DNA from: Isoptericola sediminis
GTDB taxonomy: Bacteria; Actinomycetota; Actinomycetes; Actinomycetales; Cellulomonadaceae
Reading direction: 5' to 3'
DNA length: 64,000 nt
Assembly (NCBI RefSeq): GCF_013085345.1
Contig: NZ_JABFAJ010000010.1
Span: 1-64,000 of the forward strand
Part shown: piece by piece, positions 54,655-62,722 of the stretch
How positions within the stretch are numbered: position 1 is the stretch's first letter
Layout: each line of letters opens with the position of its first letter
Notes under the pieces: generated by a model
Told to the model about the DNA's origin: nothing
Database searches by the model: none
The model's input: the letters and a program-made list of their open reading frames with translations, nothing else
Translations under genes and position numbers: made by a program

Positions 54655-56226
54655 TCAGCCGGCGGGGGCCGGGGCCAGGAACCCGTCGCGCACGAGGTCG
54701 CGCACGACGGGCAGCAGCTCGGCGGCGAGGTCGTCCGCCGGCACCTCGAGCAGGGCGCCGAGCGCGCCCAGGATCTGGCCGACGGTCAGCTCGCCGTCGC
54801 AGACACCGACGAAGGCCGCCAGGCCGGTGGACGCCTGGACACCGCGGCCGAGCCCGTCGCCCTGGCGCACGACCACCACGTTCGGGTCGCTCGCGCCCGG
54901 GGTGAGGTACCGCTCCTCGGTGACGTCGCCGGCCACGACGAGCCGCTCGGTGGCCAGCTCGGCGTCCGAGCGCACCGCCAGCCAGTCGTGCGCGGCCAAC
55001 GACGCCGCGACGTGCCCGCCCAGCGGCTGCCGCAGCGCACCGTGGTGCTCCTCGAGGCGCCGCAACGTCGGGCGGTCGTCGGCGGCGGGCCGCCGGAGCG
55101 TGACGAGACCGAAGCCGACGCCCTCGACGTCCCGGGAGGCGAAGTCGTCCAGCCAGGCACCGTAGGCCGCGGCCCAGGCCTCGGGCTCCCGGTCCGGCGT
55201 CGTGCCGCCGTCGCGGATCCAGGTCTCGGCGTACTCGGCAGGGTCGAGCAGTTCCCGCTCGATCACCCAGCCGTCCAGACCGGACGCGTCGAGCCAGGCC
55301 CCGACCCGGTCGGTCCAGGGCTCGCCGCGACGGCGCTCCCAGTTGACGAGCATCTGGGCCACACCGCCCGGGGACAGCACCTCGCCGACGCCGGTGATCA
55401 GGTCGCGCACGAGGTCGTCGCCGGCCCGACCGCCGTCGCGGTACTCGAAGGCGCCCAACGTCTCCGAGACGACGGCACCGGCGGCGCCCGCGTGCGGGGT
55501 GATGACGAACGGCGGGTTGGACACCACCAGGTCGAAGCGGTCGTCCCGCACCGGGTCCAGCATCGAGCCGGCCCGCAGGTCGAGGTCGGCCCCGGGGGCG
55601 TTCAGCGCCGCGTTGAACCGCGTGAAACCCAGAGCGCGCTGCGAGACGTCGGTGGCCACCACCGCCTCGGCGTGCCGGGCCGCGTGCAGCGCCTGGATGC
55701 CGCACCCCGTCCCGAGGTCGAGCACGCGCGAGACCGGGGTGCGGACCGTCACCTGGGCGAGCGTCGTCGACGCCCCGCCCGCACCGAGCACGTGGTCGGC
55801 GGCCAGCCGACGTCCGGTCGCGAGCTCGCCGAGGTCGCTGGCCAGCCACCACTGCACGGGACCGCCCGCGTCCGTGGCGGCGTAGGGACGCAGATCGCAG
55901 AGGGCCCGCACCGCGTCCGCGGCCCCCGACCCCGCGGCCTCGACGAGACCCAGGGCCTGGGCGCCGGAGGTGCCGACGCCGGGCAGGGCCGCGTCGATCG
56001 CACCCCGCGTGACCTCCCGGCCGAGCAGGAACAGCCGGGCCAGCGCCGCCCGCGGGTCTTCCGCGTGCCGGGCGAGCACACGGTCCGCGGGGACGGTCTG
56101 CTCGCGGTGCAGCGCCGCGGCGGCCAGCGGGCCGAGCAGGTCCTCGACCCCGTCGACGGTGTAGTCCACCCGCTCCAGCGCCGACCGCAGCGCGGCCGGG
56201 TCGCCGGACGAGGACGGAACCGTCAC
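54655..56226 (-). CDS. Large class I methyltransferase (DUF7059-MTS-DUF7782 type)
   Basis: This 523-residue soluble protein has three parts. An N-terminal helical domain of about 140 residues (SALERVDYTVDGVEDLLG opening) comes first. A SAM-binding Rossmann domain follows with motif I VLDLGTGCGIQALHAA and the catalytic motif VVSNPPFVI, the NPPF/Y signature of N-methyltransferases acting on glutamine or nucleobases. The C-terminal domain is about 150 residues (GELTVGQILGALGALLEVPADDL). Mycobacterial homologues of this architecture are of unknown target. The GTG at 56226 overlaps the lipoprotein stop as GTGA, so both are translated together. Confidence 0.82.
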   Translation of the reverse strand: MTVPSSSGDPAALRSALERVDYTVDGVEDLLGPLAAAALHREQTVPADRVLARHAEDPRAALARLFLLGREVTRGAIDAALPGVGTSGAQALGLVEAAGSGAADAVRALCDLRPYAATDAGGPVQWWLASDLGELATGRRLAADHVLGAGGASTTLAQVTVRTPVSRVLDLGTGCGIQALHAARHAEAVVATDVSQRALGFTRFNAALNAPGADLDLRAGSMLDPVRDDRFDLVVSNPPFVITPHAGAAGAVVSETLGAFEYRDGGRAGDDLVRDLITGVGEVLSPGGVAQMLVNWERRRGEPWTDRVGAWLDASGLDGWVIERELLDPAEYAETWIRDGGTTPDREPEAWAAAYGAWLDDFASRDVEGVGFGLVTLRRPAADDRPTLRRLEEHHGALRQPLGGHVAASLAAHDWLAVRSDAELATERLVVAGDVTEERYLTPGASDPNVVVVRQGDGLGRGVQASTGLAAFVGVCDGELTVGQILGALGALLEVPADDLAAELLPVVRDLVRDGFLAPAPAG

Positions 56227-56768
56227 CCGCGGCACCCGCCGTCGAGGTACTGGGTCACCTGGTCGTGGGCGACGGCCGCTCGGGCCGTGTCGGCCTCCGA
56301 GAAGGTCAGCGTCATCACGGAGGCGACCTCGTCGGCGTCGTCGGTGTCGACGTCGGCGAGCGCGTCGACGGCGCTGTCCAGGTAGCTGGTCATCCCCGGC
56401 CAGCCCTCGACGTCGGGTGCCTCGACCGACGAGATCGCCCGGTAGGCCTCCCGGAAGCCGGACACCAGCGCCCGGGGGTGCTGCTCGTCGATGCCGGCCA
56501 GGGCGCGGTTGGTGTCCGCCCAGACCTGCTGCAGCTCCAGGCACTCCTCGTCCACCGACGGGGAGGGCGCGGGGGACTCGTCGTCGCCGTCGTCGTCGCC
56601 GTTGCTCATCACGAGGTCGGAACCGATCGAGATGGCGGGCATGGGCTCGGCCGACGCCGACCCGTCCGACTCCTCGCCGCCGCTGCAGGCACCGGCGGCC
56701 AGCACGGTCGCGAGCGTCGCCGCGGCGGTGGCGGCGGCTCGGCGGGAACGTCGACGGGTGGTCAGCAT
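56223..56768 (-). CDS. Lipoprotein with paired-cysteine extracytoplasmic domain
   Basis: This 181-residue lipoprotein has the lipobox LAAGAC with Cys28 and an acidic linker to about residue 75. The extracytoplasmic domain begins ECLELQQVWADTN and ends VTQYLDGGC. Each end has a cysteine, suggesting one disulfide bond. The same domain, with clear sequence similarity (W after the first Cys, the VSGFREA and AAEVAADW positions, VTKHLASDC at the end), is present in the upstream gene at 56915. No known function. It is translated with the methyltransferase by a GTGA overlap. Confidence 0.75.
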   Translation of the reverse strand: MLTTRRRSRRAAATAAATLATVLAAGACSGGEESDGSASAEPMPAISIGSDLVMSNGDDDGDDESPAPSPSVDEECLELQQVWADTNRALAGIDEQHPRALVSGFREAYRAISSVEAPDVEGWPGMTSYLDSAVDALADVDTDDADEVASVMTLTFSEADTARAAVAHDQVTQYLDGGCRG

Positions 56769-56914
56769 CGACCCATGGTGACCCACGCCCGGGGCCGTGC
56801 GGAAATCGGGCGCGCCGCGCGTGGGCGCCGCGCGCGCGACCTTCCGGGCGTTCCCGGCAAGCCGGGCCGGACCCGGCGGACGACGATCAGACGGTGGCTT
56901 TGCCGTCCGGGACC

Positions 56915-57772
56915 TCACCCGTCCGTCGCCCCGCAGTCGGAGGCGAGATGCTTCGTGACCCGCTCCGACGCCGCCGCCATGGCGGCCGTGTCCAGCTCGG
57001 CCATCGCGCCCGCGACGGCCGCCTCGACGTCGGAGGACTCCGCCTCCTCCGCCGCGTCCGCCACGACGGTCACGTAGGTCGCGACGGTGGACCAGTCGGC
57101 GGCCACCTCGGCGGGAGGCGTCAGGCCCGTGAGAGCGTTGCGTGCCGCGACGAAGCCGGTGCGCAGCGACTTCGGCGACTCGAGGTCCATCTGCACCTGG
57201 GCGGCGGCGGCACGCGACCACGCGACCTGGGCCGCCGCACAGGTCTCGGGCGCGGTGGTCAGCAAGCTGGCGTTCGCCTCGGATCCTCCGCCCGGCCCGC
57301 TGACGGCGTCGAACCCGGCACCCGCGCCCACGCCGGCGATCAGCGCGGCGGCGGTGACGACGACCAGGGAGCTGCGTCGGGCGAACCGGCCGCCGGGACG
57401 GCTCCTGGCCAGCACGACCCCGCGTCGCCTCATCCCGGCGGCACGATGGGCCACCTTGTCCGCGGCGTCGCGACCTGCGTCGGCGGCCCGCTGCCGGCGG
57501 CCCCCGGACCCCTGAGCGGCCGCGTCGTCGCGCTTGCCGCGACCCCCGGCCCCGCCACGCTTCCCGCGCCGCGTGGCCTTGTCCCCTCCCGGGGAGGACG
57601 ACGACGGCCCCGCTGCGGAGCGGCCACCCAGCACGTCGTCGAGGGCCGGCACGTCGGTGCCGACGGTCGCGGAGGCCCAGGGCGGGGCCACCGGGCCCTC
57701 CGGGCCGCCGTGCTGCCCCGCGTCGTCCCCGTCCGGATCGGGGACGTCGTGGTGCACGTCGGTCGGCCTCAT
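56915..57772 (-). CDS. Membrane-anchored protein with the same paired-cysteine domain
   Basis: This 285-residue protein has a long basic, disordered cytoplasmic part (about residues 1-130, with many Arg, Gly and Ala) and one transmembrane helix (SSLVVVTAAALIAGVGAGAG). The extracytoplasmic domain begins ETCAAAQVAWSRAAAAQ and ends VTKHLASDC, paralogous to the domain of the next lipoprotein. The topology is thus cytoplasm to outside, with a putative disulfide. The ATG at 57772 is preferred over earlier in-frame starts. The role is unknown, and it may be a sensor or assembly partner of the lipoprotein. Confidence 0.7.
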   Translation of the reverse strand: MRPTDVHHDVPDPDGDDAGQHGGPEGPVAPPWASATVGTDVPALDDVLGGRSAAGPSSSSPGGDKATRRGKRGGAGGRGKRDDAAAQGSGGRRQRAADAGRDAADKVAHRAAGMRRRGVVLARSRPGGRFARRSSLVVVTAAALIAGVGAGAGFDAVSGPGGGSEANASLLTTAPETCAAAQVAWSRAAAAQVQMDLESPKSLRTGFVAARNALTGLTPPAEVAADWSTVATYVTVVADAAEEAESSDVEAAVAGAMAELDTAAMAAASERVTKHLASDCGATDG

Positions 57773-57897
57773 GTCGGCGAACAGTACCGGGTGACCCCCG
57801 GGCACCGAGATCGAGTTGCCCGATCCTTGCCTTGGTGACCTTGACCTGGGACCCGGTTGACCGCCAGATTGTGCGAGTGACATCGACGACGACGGGC

Positions 57898-58419
57898 ATG
57901 TGGGTAGCACCCGAGAAGGATCCGCGCGCCACCGGTATCGATCCGGTCGGCGAGAAGGAGACGCTCTGGGAGTACCTCTGCCGCTACCGGATGACCCTCG
58001 TGATGAAGTGCGAGGGGCTCGACGCCGACCAGCTGGCGCGGCGCAGCGTGTACCCCTCGTCGCTCTCCCTGCTGGGGCTCGTACGCCACCTGGCCAACGG
58101 GGAGCACCACTGGTTCTCCCGCGTGCTCGGCGGCTCGACGGCGGACGCCCCGTTCGAGCGGCCCGGCGTCGAGGACGTCGAGTTCGACGAGGCGGTCGGC
58201 ACGCCGGAAGCCGTGGCGGAGGCCTGGGAGGCGTGGCACGCCGCGGTCGACGCGGCCGACGAGCTGATGATCGAGGAGGACCTCGACCGGGAGGTGCCGT
58301 TCGACGACGGCACCGTGGAGGTGCGTGACGTCGTGATCCACATGGTCGAGGAGTACGCGCGGCACATGGGTCACGCCGACCTGCTGCGCGAGTGCATCGA
58401 CGGGCGCGTCGGGCTCTGA
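57898..58419 (+). CDS. DinB/DUF664-family protein
   Basis: This 173-residue soluble four-helix bundle has the metal-binding pattern of the DinB (DUF664) superfamily: HLANGEHHWF with a histidine near residue 60 and two later histidines in VIHMVEEYARHMGHADLL. Related enzymes use a metal with small thiols such as mycothiol. The substrate is unknown. The ATG at 57898 gives the normal beginning. It is divergent from the gene at 56915, with 125 bases between starts. Confidence 0.85.
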   Translation: MWVAPEKDPRATGIDPVGEKETLWEYLCRYRMTLVMKCEGLDADQLARRSVYPSSLSLLGLVRHLANGEHHWFSRVLGGSTADAPFERPGVEDVEFDEAVGTPEAVAEAWEAWHAAVDAADELMIEEDLDREVPFDDGTVEVRDVVIHMVEEYARHMGHADLLRECIDGRVGL

Positions 58420-58501
58420 CCTGCGAACACCGTCGTCACGGACATGCAGCGCATGCCTGTCGCCCTCCCTCCGGGGAGATGCGGCTGCTGGGAGCGTCCT
58501 G

Positions 58502-59290
58502 TCAGGTCGCCGGCGGGTCGGCGGCGAGGATGCGGAGCGCGGCCTGACCGTCGTTCCGGCGTGTCTCGGGAAGGAGGCGCCACTCACGGGCGCCGTCGGG
58601 GAGGGCTCGTGCCAGTGTCCGGACCCTCGAGCGGTCGGACCCCGTGAACCGTTCGCGCTCGACGAAGGGGTCCTCGATGCAGGCGAGGAGGAGCGCCGCG
58701 TCCTGGAGATGTCGTCCCGTGTCCCGGGAGTCGGTGCGGTAGGCGGCGGCCTTGAGGATCGTGGCGCCGATCGCCGACGGGACGCTGATCGTCGTCGACC
58801 CCTCGGTGCCGATGGTGAGGCGCGCGTCGACCGTCCGCCTCAGTGCCTGCGTCCCGCCCTCGATCGCCACCATGTCTCGGCCCCGCAACGGCCCCACGAC
58901 ACGAGGTGGAGCATGGTCGGCGATCAGGACGTCGACGACGTCGTCGCCTGCCGTGACGACGTCGACCGTGTCCGCGCTCCGCCGGAATCGGTGAGCCGTC
59001 GTGTTGCGCTCGTCGATGGATGTCACCAATCCGTAGCCGATCGACTCGAGGGCACGCGCTGTCTCCGCGACGACGCCAGGGGTGGTCTCGACATGCACGA
59101 GGATGTCGACGTCGTGCGTCGGGCGCACGATGCCGATCCCCTGATGCACACCGTGGAGCTGGGCCATCAGACCGCCGACGAGCGTCCACCGGTCACCCGG
59201 CAGGACCGCGGCGAGCTCGGCGACGTTGCACCACGGTGGACCCCACCCACCGGGCGGGCTGGGGATGTCGAGCAGCGGACGATCAGGCAC
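58502..59290 (-). CDS. AbiEii/MenT-like nucleotidyltransferase toxin
   Basis: This 262-residue cytoplasmic protein has a nucleotidyltransferase core with LVGGLMAQLHG near residues 37-47 and the metal site THDVDILVHV (Asp at 60 and 62), the pattern of type IV AbiEii and mycobacterial MenT toxins. MenT enzymes add nucleotides to tRNA ends and block translation. The gene overlaps the upstream antitoxin gene by eight bases (stop TGA at 59285-59283; GTG start at 59290), so the two are coupled. The target is not known, and cell toxicity is inferred from the family. Confidence 0.75.
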   Translation of the reverse strand: MPDRPLLDIPSPPGGWGPPWCNVAELAAVLPGDRWTLVGGLMAQLHGVHQGIGIVRPTHDVDILVHVETTPGVVAETARALESIGYGLVTSIDERNTTAHRFRRSADTVDVVTAGDDVVDVLIADHAPPRVVGPLRGRDMVAIEGGTQALRRTVDARLTIGTEGSTTISVPSAIGATILKAAAYRTDSRDTGRHLQDAALLLACIEDPFVERERFTGSDRSRVRTLARALPDGAREWRLLPETRRNDGQAALRILAADPPAT

Positions 59291-59948
59291 GGTACTCCCC
59301 CAACGCTCGCTCCAACGCGTCGCGCCCGGCACTGCGCTCCCGCACGTCGAGGGACTCCGCCAGGTCGACGGCGGCCAGCAGAGGACCTCGGTCGGCGAGC
59401 CGGCGGACCACGTCGAGCCTCATGGCCGTGGCCCGCAGCGTGACAAGTCCGTCGTCGTCCCGGGCAAGTCCGTACCGACCGACGAGGCCACCGAGAGCCG
59501 ACTCCGCGACATAGCCGTCGACGGCATCGGAGGACGCCAGCCCGAGGCGCAGCTCGGCCTCTCGCTTGTGCACCACCTCGTGCTGGAGGTGACGCAGGGC
59601 GCTGGAGTGCGCGGCGTACCGGAAGACCTGAGCTCTGCCCCGCGATCGCTCGACCAACTCGTCCACGGAGATCTCGCGAAGACGCTTCGCCAACCGTGAC
59701 CGCTGGCTCACGCCCAGCCAGTCCGGCTGGTCGCCCTCCAGCAGCGAGATCGCCGCCCATGCCGTGGAGCTCGACCACGCGCGCGTGTGCGAGTCGATGC
59801 GCACGGCCAGGTGCCTCTCGACGGAGGTCGCATCGACGAGGCCGCGCGCGACCTTCCGCAGCTCGCCGCGCGTCGCCAGGTTCTGGACCTGCCGCACCGA
59901 GACGCCGAGCCTCTCAGCGGCCTCCGAGACCGCCATGAACCCGCCCAT
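59283..59948 (-). CDS. Excisionase-type HTH antitoxin of the AbiEii/MenT-like pair
   Basis: This 221-residue protein has an N-terminal MerR/excisionase-type helix-turn-helix (MAVSEAAERLGVSVRQVQNL, residues 5-24) followed by a helical C-terminal domain. It resembles antitoxins that precede nucleotidyltransferase toxins but differs from the classical AbiEi winged helix. The ATG at 59948 lies in an inverted repeat, with a TTGACA-like -35 at 59984-59979, so the transcript is probably leaderless. A second ATG at 59936 is four codons later. It likely represses its own promoter and neutralises the toxin. Confidence 0.7.
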   Translation of the reverse strand: MGGFMAVSEAAERLGVSVRQVQNLATRGELRKVARGLVDATSVERHLAVRIDSHTRAWSSSTAWAAISLLEGDQPDWLGVSQRSRLAKRLREISVDELVERSRGRAQVFRYAAHSSALRHLQHEVVHKREAELRLGLASSDAVDGYVAESALGGLVGRYGLARDDDGLVTLRATAMRLDVVRRLADRGPLLAAVDLAESLDVRERSAGRDALERALGEYRA

Positions 59949-59983
59949 GACAGAAAGTTTCGCCTTCGCGAATATTTCTGTCA
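59948..59983. promoter_or_regulatory. Inverted repeat over the toxin-antitoxin promoter
   Basis: TGACAGAAA (59948-59956) and TTTCTGTCA (59975-59983) are perfect 9-base inverted repeats with an 18-base centre. They overlap the antitoxin ATG on one side and the -35 element TTGACA on the other, the layout expected for autoregulation. The centre also contains the small palindrome TTCGCGAA. Confidence 0.7.
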
Positions 59984-60160
59984 ACGCTCGGGCGTCGGCG
60001 GCACCGGCGATTCCCGTCGGCCGGCCACGGGGTTCTGCTCGATGGTCGTCGCCCCCTTCACGGGCGTCGACGCACCGAACGATGCGGTCGGGACGCCGGC
60101 ACGTGTCACCGTCGGGCAGACGACCTCTGGTCTCCTCCGCCTCTGCGAGGTACCCGAGAC

Positions 60161-60210
60161 GCCGACGCTGCCGGCCGCAGGACCGAAGCCTTGCGACCGG
60201 CAGCGTCGGC
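60161..60210 (-). terminator. Terminator behind hppA
   Basis: Arms GCCGACGCTGCCGGCCGCA (60161-60179) and TGCGACCGGCAGCGTCGGC (60192-60210) pair over 19 bases with one wobble, around a 12-base loop, ten bases after the stop. Confidence 0.8.
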
Positions 60211-60220
60211 GCACGAATCG

Positions 60221-62518
60221 TCAGCGGGACGAGACCGGTGCCGGCTTCTCCTCGACGTCCGAGGTCTCGCCGTCGACGCGGGCTGCCCGCAGCCGCGACA
60301 GCACGACCGCACCCATGGCGATGGCGGCCGCCACGCAGGCGATGGCGATGCGCAGCGTGTGGTTCGCGTCCTCACCGGCCGACAGCATGACCACCGCCGG
60401 GGCGATGAGCAGCGACACGAGGTTCATCACCTTGATCAGCGGGTTGATCGCCGGTCCGGCGGTGTCCTTGAACGGGTCCCCGACGGTGTCACCGATGACG
60501 GTCGCGGCGTGCGCCTCGGACCCCTTGCCGCCGTAGGCACCGTCCTCGACGATCTTCTTCGCGTTGTCCCAGGCACCACCCGAGTTCGCCAGGAAGATCG
60601 CCATGAGCACGCCGGCGCCGATGGTGCCCGCCAGGAACCCGGCCAGCGGACCGACGCCGAGCCCGAACCCGACCGCGATCGGGGCGAACGCGGCCAGCAG
60701 GCCGGGGGTGGCCAGCTCACGCAGGGAGTCCTTCGTGCAGATGTCCACGACGCGGCCGTACTCGGGGCGCTCCTCGTAGGTCATGATGCCCGGGTGCTCG
60801 CGGAACTGGCGGCGCACCTCGTACACGATCGCACCGGCCGCCCGCGTCACCGCGTCGATGGCCAGCCCGGAGAACAGGAACACGGTGGCCGCACCGAGGA
60901 TGACGCCCACGAGGGTCACCGGGGAGATGATCTCGTAGCTGAGCATCGAGGCCACGAGTCCGTCGGTGGCCACGACCACGCCGCCGAGCGCCGTCTCCAC
61001 CGCGTCGGCGTACGAGCCGAACAGGGCCGTCGCGGCGAGCACGGCGGTCGCGATGGCGATGCCCTTGGTGATGGCCTTGGTGGTGTTGCCGACGGCGTCC
61101 AGGTCGGTCAGCGTCTGCGCACCCTGCTCGTCGACGTCGCCGGACATCTCGGCGATGCCCTGGGCGTTGTCGCTGACGGGCCCGAAGGTGTCCATCGCGA
61201 CGATGACGCCGACCGTGGTGAGCAGACCGCAGCCCGCGAGCGCCACGAGGAACAGCGACAGCCAGATCGACCCGCCCGCCAGCAGGAACACGCCGCAGAT
61301 CGCGGCGGCGATGATGCCGGCGGTGTACACCGCGGACTCGAAGCCGACGCCGATGCCGGAGAGGATCACCGTGGCCGCCCCGGTGCGGGAGGTCGCGGCC
61401 ACGTGCGCGGTCGGCTTGGAGTCCGTGCCGGTGAAGTACCCGGTGATCCACAGGATGACGCCGGCCAGGACGATGCCCACGAGCACGGCCAGCGAGGCGA
61501 CCACGCGCGGGTCGGAGGTGACGCCGGCGAGGTCGGCCGTGCCGCCCATCCCCTCGAAGCTGTCCGGCAGGTAGACGAAGGCCGCCACGGCGGCCAGGGC
61601 CGCCCCGACGACGGCGGAGATGTAGAAGCCCCGGTTGATGGCAGTGAGCCCGGACTCGTCACCGCGGACGCGGGTGATGAGGACGCCCAGCAGGGCGACG
61701 AACGCGCCGATCGCGGTCACGACGAGCGGGAAGACGAGGCCCTGCTCCCCCATCACGGCCTTGCCGAGGATGAGCGCGGCCACCAGGGTCACGGCGTAGG
61801 ACTCGAAGAGGTCGGCGGCCATGCCGGCGCAGTCGCCGACGTTGTCCCCCACGTTGTCGGCGATGGTCGCGGCGTTGCGCGGGTCGTCCTCCGGGATCCC
61901 CTGCTCGACCTTGCCGACCAGGTCCGCGCCGACGTCGGCCGCCTTGGTGAAGATGCCGCCGCCGACCCGCATGAACATCGCCAGCAGCGCGGCGCCGAAG
62001 CCGAAGCCCTCGAGCACCGCGGGCGCATCGCCCCGGTAGACGAGGACCACCCCCGCCGCACCGAGCAGGCCGAGCCCGACGACGGACATCCCGACGACGC
62101 CACCGGTGCGGAACGCGATCCGGGCGCCGAGCGCACGGCCCCCGGGCAGGGCGGCGGCCGCGGCGACGCGCACGTTGGCGCGCACCGCCAGCCACATGCC
62201 CAGGTAGCCGATCGCGGCGGAGAAGCCCGCGCCGACGAGGAACGCGACCGAACGGCCGATGCGCACCCCGCCGTCCCCGGGCAGCAGGAACAGCAGCGCG
62301 AACACGACGACGGCGAAGATGGCCAGCGTGCGGAACTGCCGGTTCAGGTAGGCCGATGCGCCCTCCTGGACACCGCGCGCGATGTCCTGCATGGCGGCGG
62401 TCCCCTCGTCGGCCGCGAGGACCTGGCGGCGCAGCGTTCCTGCGCAGACCAGCGCTGCCAGGGCGATCACCGCGATGACTGCGACGATCGTCAGACTGTC
62501 GGACCCGAGTGTGAGCAT
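60221..62518 (-). CDS. hppA: Membrane proton-pumping pyrophosphatase
   Basis: This 765-residue membrane protein with about 16 helices hydrolyses pyrophosphate and pumps protons. The substrate-binding signature is DVGADLVGKVE (195-205), followed by DNVGDNVGDCAGMAADLFESY read across the loop. The GNTTKAIT segment (477-484) has lysine at the position that makes the enzyme independent of potassium. The ATG at 62518 begins MLTLGSDSLT. An in-frame GTG upstream would add low-quality residues. It is divergent from cstA. Confidence 0.95.
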   Translation of the reverse strand: MLTLGSDSLTIVAVIAVIALAALVCAGTLRRQVLAADEGTAAMQDIARGVQEGASAYLNRQFRTLAIFAVVVFALLFLLPGDGGVRIGRSVAFLVGAGFSAAIGYLGMWLAVRANVRVAAAAALPGGRALGARIAFRTGGVVGMSVVGLGLLGAAGVVLVYRGDAPAVLEGFGFGAALLAMFMRVGGGIFTKAADVGADLVGKVEQGIPEDDPRNAATIADNVGDNVGDCAGMAADLFESYAVTLVAALILGKAVMGEQGLVFPLVVTAIGAFVALLGVLITRVRGDESGLTAINRGFYISAVVGAALAAVAAFVYLPDSFEGMGGTADLAGVTSDPRVVASLAVLVGIVLAGVILWITGYFTGTDSKPTAHVAATSRTGAATVILSGIGVGFESAVYTAGIIAAAICGVFLLAGGSIWLSLFLVALAGCGLLTTVGVIVAMDTFGPVSDNAQGIAEMSGDVDEQGAQTLTDLDAVGNTTKAITKGIAIATAVLAATALFGSYADAVETALGGVVVATDGLVASMLSYEIISPVTLVGVILGAATVFLFSGLAIDAVTRAAGAIVYEVRRQFREHPGIMTYEERPEYGRVVDICTKDSLRELATPGLLAAFAPIAVGFGLGVGPLAGFLAGTIGAGVLMAIFLANSGGAWDNAKKIVEDGAYGGKGSEAHAATVIGDTVGDPFKDTAGPAINPLIKVMNLVSLLIAPAVVMLSAGEDANHTLRIAIACVAAAIAMGAVVLSRLRAARVDGETSDVEEKPAPVSSR

Positions 62519-62585
62519 CCGTCCTCCTCGACGTTCTGCCACGCCCCGCCCGGTCGCCGGTGACCGCACGGGAAGCCTGTGAGAG

Positions 62586-62609
62586 CCCGTCGTCGCCGTT
62601 GACGACGGG
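62586..62609 (-). promoter_or_regulatory. Hairpin in the hppA leader region
   Basis: Arms CCCGTCGTC (62586-62594) and GACGACGGG (62601-62609) form a perfect 9-base stem with a 6-base loop about 70 bases before the hppA start, probably in its 5' untranslated region. No known riboswitch is recognised. Confidence 0.3.
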
Positions 62610-62630
62610 ATGCGCGCGAGTCTACTCATC

Positions 62631-62646
62631 TGTGATGCCTGTCACG
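62631..62646 (+). promoter_or_regulatory. CRP/GlxR-like site upstream of cstA
   Basis: TGTGATGCCTGTCACG matches the TGTGA-N6-TCACA consensus in 9 of 10 defined bases. It lies about 52 bases before the expected cstA transcription start and also upstream of hppA. In enteric bacteria cstA needs cAMP-CRP, and actinobacteria have CRP/GlxR proteins. Confidence 0.5.
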
Positions 62647-62655
62647 AAATGGTGG

Positions 62656-62684
62656 GTGACCGGGGCACCGTCCGGCCATAGGAT
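62656..62684 (+). promoter_or_regulatory. Putative cstA promoter
   Basis: GTGACC (62656-62661) and TAGGAT (62679-62684) are separated by 17 bases. This gives a probable transcript start near 62691, about 32 bases before the GTG start of cstA. Confidence 0.45.
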
Positions 62685-62722
62685 CCGGCCACGACGTCAA
62701 TGACGACTGATCGGAGCCACAC

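Noticed and set aside
60191-62563. 790-codon open frame opposite hppA
   Set aside because: Antisense shadow of a fully recognisable pyrophosphatase gene, with repetitive Asp/Gly/Arg/His composition.
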